Assembly (NCBI GenBank): GCA_949840605.1
Contig: CATKXN010000117.1
Location: 1-8,925 of the forward strand
Direction: 5' to 3'
Length of the DNA stretch: 8,925 nt
Source of the DNA: an uncultured Alistipes sp.
Lineage (GTDB): Bacteria > Bacteroidota > Bacteroidia > Bacteroidales > Rikenellaceae
The translations under genes were made by a program, and so were the position numbers. The notes beneath the pieces were generated by a model, which was given only the letters and a program-made list of their open reading frames with translations, had not been told where the DNA came from and ran no database searches. Positions 8,126-8,925 of this stretch are shown one piece after another (within the stretch, counting starts at the first letter, position 1; each line of letters opens with the position of its first letter).

Positions 8126-8818
8126 ATGTATTATTACGATCCCGATAATAAGAATCCCCGCCGATGGGCGGCGATCGCGGCGGCAGTCTACTGCGTGCTG
8201 CTGGTCGGTTCGTTCGCGCTGGTGTCGTTCGACGTTTCGCGGGTGGTGGAGAAACCCGGCGACACGATCCTCATCGACTTCACTGAGCCGCCCGTTCCCG
8301 AGCCCCCGAAGCCGCGCGTGAGGGTCGCCGCGGAACCCCGCGTGCACGACGTCACGGCCCCCGTGGAGCAGACGGCGCAGGTCGCCGGCAAGGACGAGGT
8401 GACCCAGACCCCCAATCCCAAGGCGCTGTTCAAGATGAACAAGGGCGGTGCCGACGAACCCGACAATGCGGGCAATCCCCGCGCCCCGCAGGGCGAGGAC
8501 AAGGCCAGCGGTACCGGGCCGGGGCTCAATCCCGACGGGCTGGATCAGTTGGACCAGGGGCTGCGGGGCCGCGGGCTGGTGGGCAACCTGCCGGTGCCGT
8601 CGTATCCGGGTTCTAAGAGCGGTAAGGTCATTATCCGCGTGACGGTCGACGCCAAGGGGCGCGTGACGGGCGCGTCCTACGAGCCGAAAGGCTCCACAAC
8701 GGACGCCGCCGAACTGATCGAGGCGGCCAAGGCCGCCGCCCGTAAGGCGCGGTTCACCGAGAGCCGTGCGGCGGTGCAGGGCGGTACGATAACCTATATC
8801 TTCCGAATACAGGCTTAG
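8126..8818 (+). CDS. tonB: TonB/TolA-family energy transducer
   Basis: A 230-residue protein with the transducer layout: cytoplasmic N-terminus (1-12), one membrane helix (about 13-34), a short proline-rich piece (PPVPEPPKP, 55-63), a flexible linker rich in Gly, Asp, Asn, Pro and Gln (about 64-148), and a C-terminal domain (about 149-230) that starts LVGNLPVPSYPG, continues with KVIIRVTVDAKGRV and ends in the strand TITYIFRIQA. The C-terminal domain would carry ExbB/ExbD energy to an outer-membrane partner such as a TonB-dependent transporter. The Pro/Lys stalk is much shorter than in the classical TonB of E. coli, and the glycine-rich linker with the ARKARF pattern is shared with TolA-like transducers of Bacteroidetes, so a Tol-like role is possible. 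It is the last gene of the cluster inside the window. Confidence 0.88.
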   Translation: MYYYDPDNKNPRRWAAIAAAVYCVLLVGSFALVSFDVSRVVEKPGDTILIDFTEPPVPEPPKPRVRVAAEPRVHDVTAPVEQTAQVAGKDEVTQTPNPKALFKMNKGGADEPDNAGNPRAPQGEDKASGTGPGLNPDGLDQLDQGLRGRGLVGNLPVPSYPGSKSGKVIIRVTVDAKGRVTGASYEPKGSTTDAAELIEAAKAAARKARFTESRAAVQGGTITYIFRIQA

Positions 8819-8925
8819 AAAGCCAGTTTTAAGAGCGATCGGGACGGTGCTCGCTTCCCGCCCGCCCGGCTAAGAGCCGGGATTTAGGGGGCGACGGTCT
8901 GTCGGAACGCTCTCCATCCGACTCC
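8819..8925. other. Structured intergenic region after the tonB-like gene
   Basis: No complete gene is visible in these 107 bases. Three inverted repeats follow one another: CGGGA 8840-8844 with TCCCG 8856-8860 (11-base loop), CCCGGCT 8865-8871 with AGCCGGG 8875-8881 (perfect 7-pair stem, 3-base loop), and GTCGGA 8901-8906 with TCCGAC 8917-8922 (10-base loop). The middle stem is the strongest and could end transcription of the cluster, but no T-run follows it on either strand. On the minus strand a frame from the right edge is open until a TAA at 8886-8884 and another until about 8832. A convergent gene ending here cannot be excluded or shown. It could also be a leader or small RNA, but no family was recognised. 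Confidence 0.4.

Noticed and set aside
2990..8347. 1,785-codon minus-strand open frame as a gene
   Set aside because: It is codon-aligned and antisense to four well-supported genes and needs only the absence of TTA, CTA and TCA sense codons. Its translation shows no domain, signal or low-complexity pattern beyond shadow composition.
8819..8925. tRNA, tmRNA, SRP RNA or RNase P RNA in the last 107 bases
   Set aside because: None of the conserved sequence blocks of these RNAs could be found on either strand; only unassigned hairpins remain.

Overview
The window looks like chromosomal DNA from a GC-rich member of the Bacteroidales, plausibly Alistipes or a relative. This rests on the Bacteroidetes-style promoter TAACTTTG ahead of the large gene, the lack of Shine-Dalgarno sequences before every gene, short AT-rich leaders in GC-rich DNA, and proteins typical of the group (a very long TamB-like protein, an ExbB/ExbD/TonB trio, a secreted lipoprotein of the endonuclease/exonuclease/phosphatase fold). 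The genus is an inference and was not tested by any search.

Layout: bases 1 to about 95 are the 3' part of a 5S rRNA gene, so an rRNA operon enters from the left and ends at a near-perfect intrinsic terminator (97-129). A small spacer hairpin follows (165-183). Then comes a forward gene for a predicted lipoprotein with a complete EEP-family metal-dependent hydrolase active site (233-1288). It converges with tsaD (1318-2340, minus strand), which makes the universal tRNA modification t6A37. tsaD is divergent from a 1,531-residue TamB-like envelope protein (2402-6997), and the 61-base gap between them carries a good Bacteroidetes promoter for the TamB side.

After TamB, in the same direction, come ExbB/TolQ (7031-7705), ExbD/TolR (7712-8116) and a TonB/TolA-like transducer (8126-8818), spaced 33, 6 and 9 bases apart with no terminator between them. 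The last three form a proton-motive-force-driven inner membrane motor with an arm reaching through the periplasm. TamB-family proteins are thought to form periplasm-spanning hydrophobic grooves that move lipid or help assemble the outer membrane. The arrangement suggests co-expression of an envelope bridge with an energy-coupling motor, which is the most interesting idea here, but it is an inference from gene order only.

The last 107 bases (8819-8925) contain no complete gene. They hold three GC-rich inverted repeats without a T-tract, and may be a leader, a small RNA or the tail of something beyond the edge. Long open frames antisense to the TamB-TonB block (2990-8347) and within tsaD are codon-bias shadows. 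I found no mobile element, CRISPR array, tRNA or clear sign of horizontal transfer. Apart from the TamB/ExbBD/TonB association, the region reads as ordinary core chromosome.
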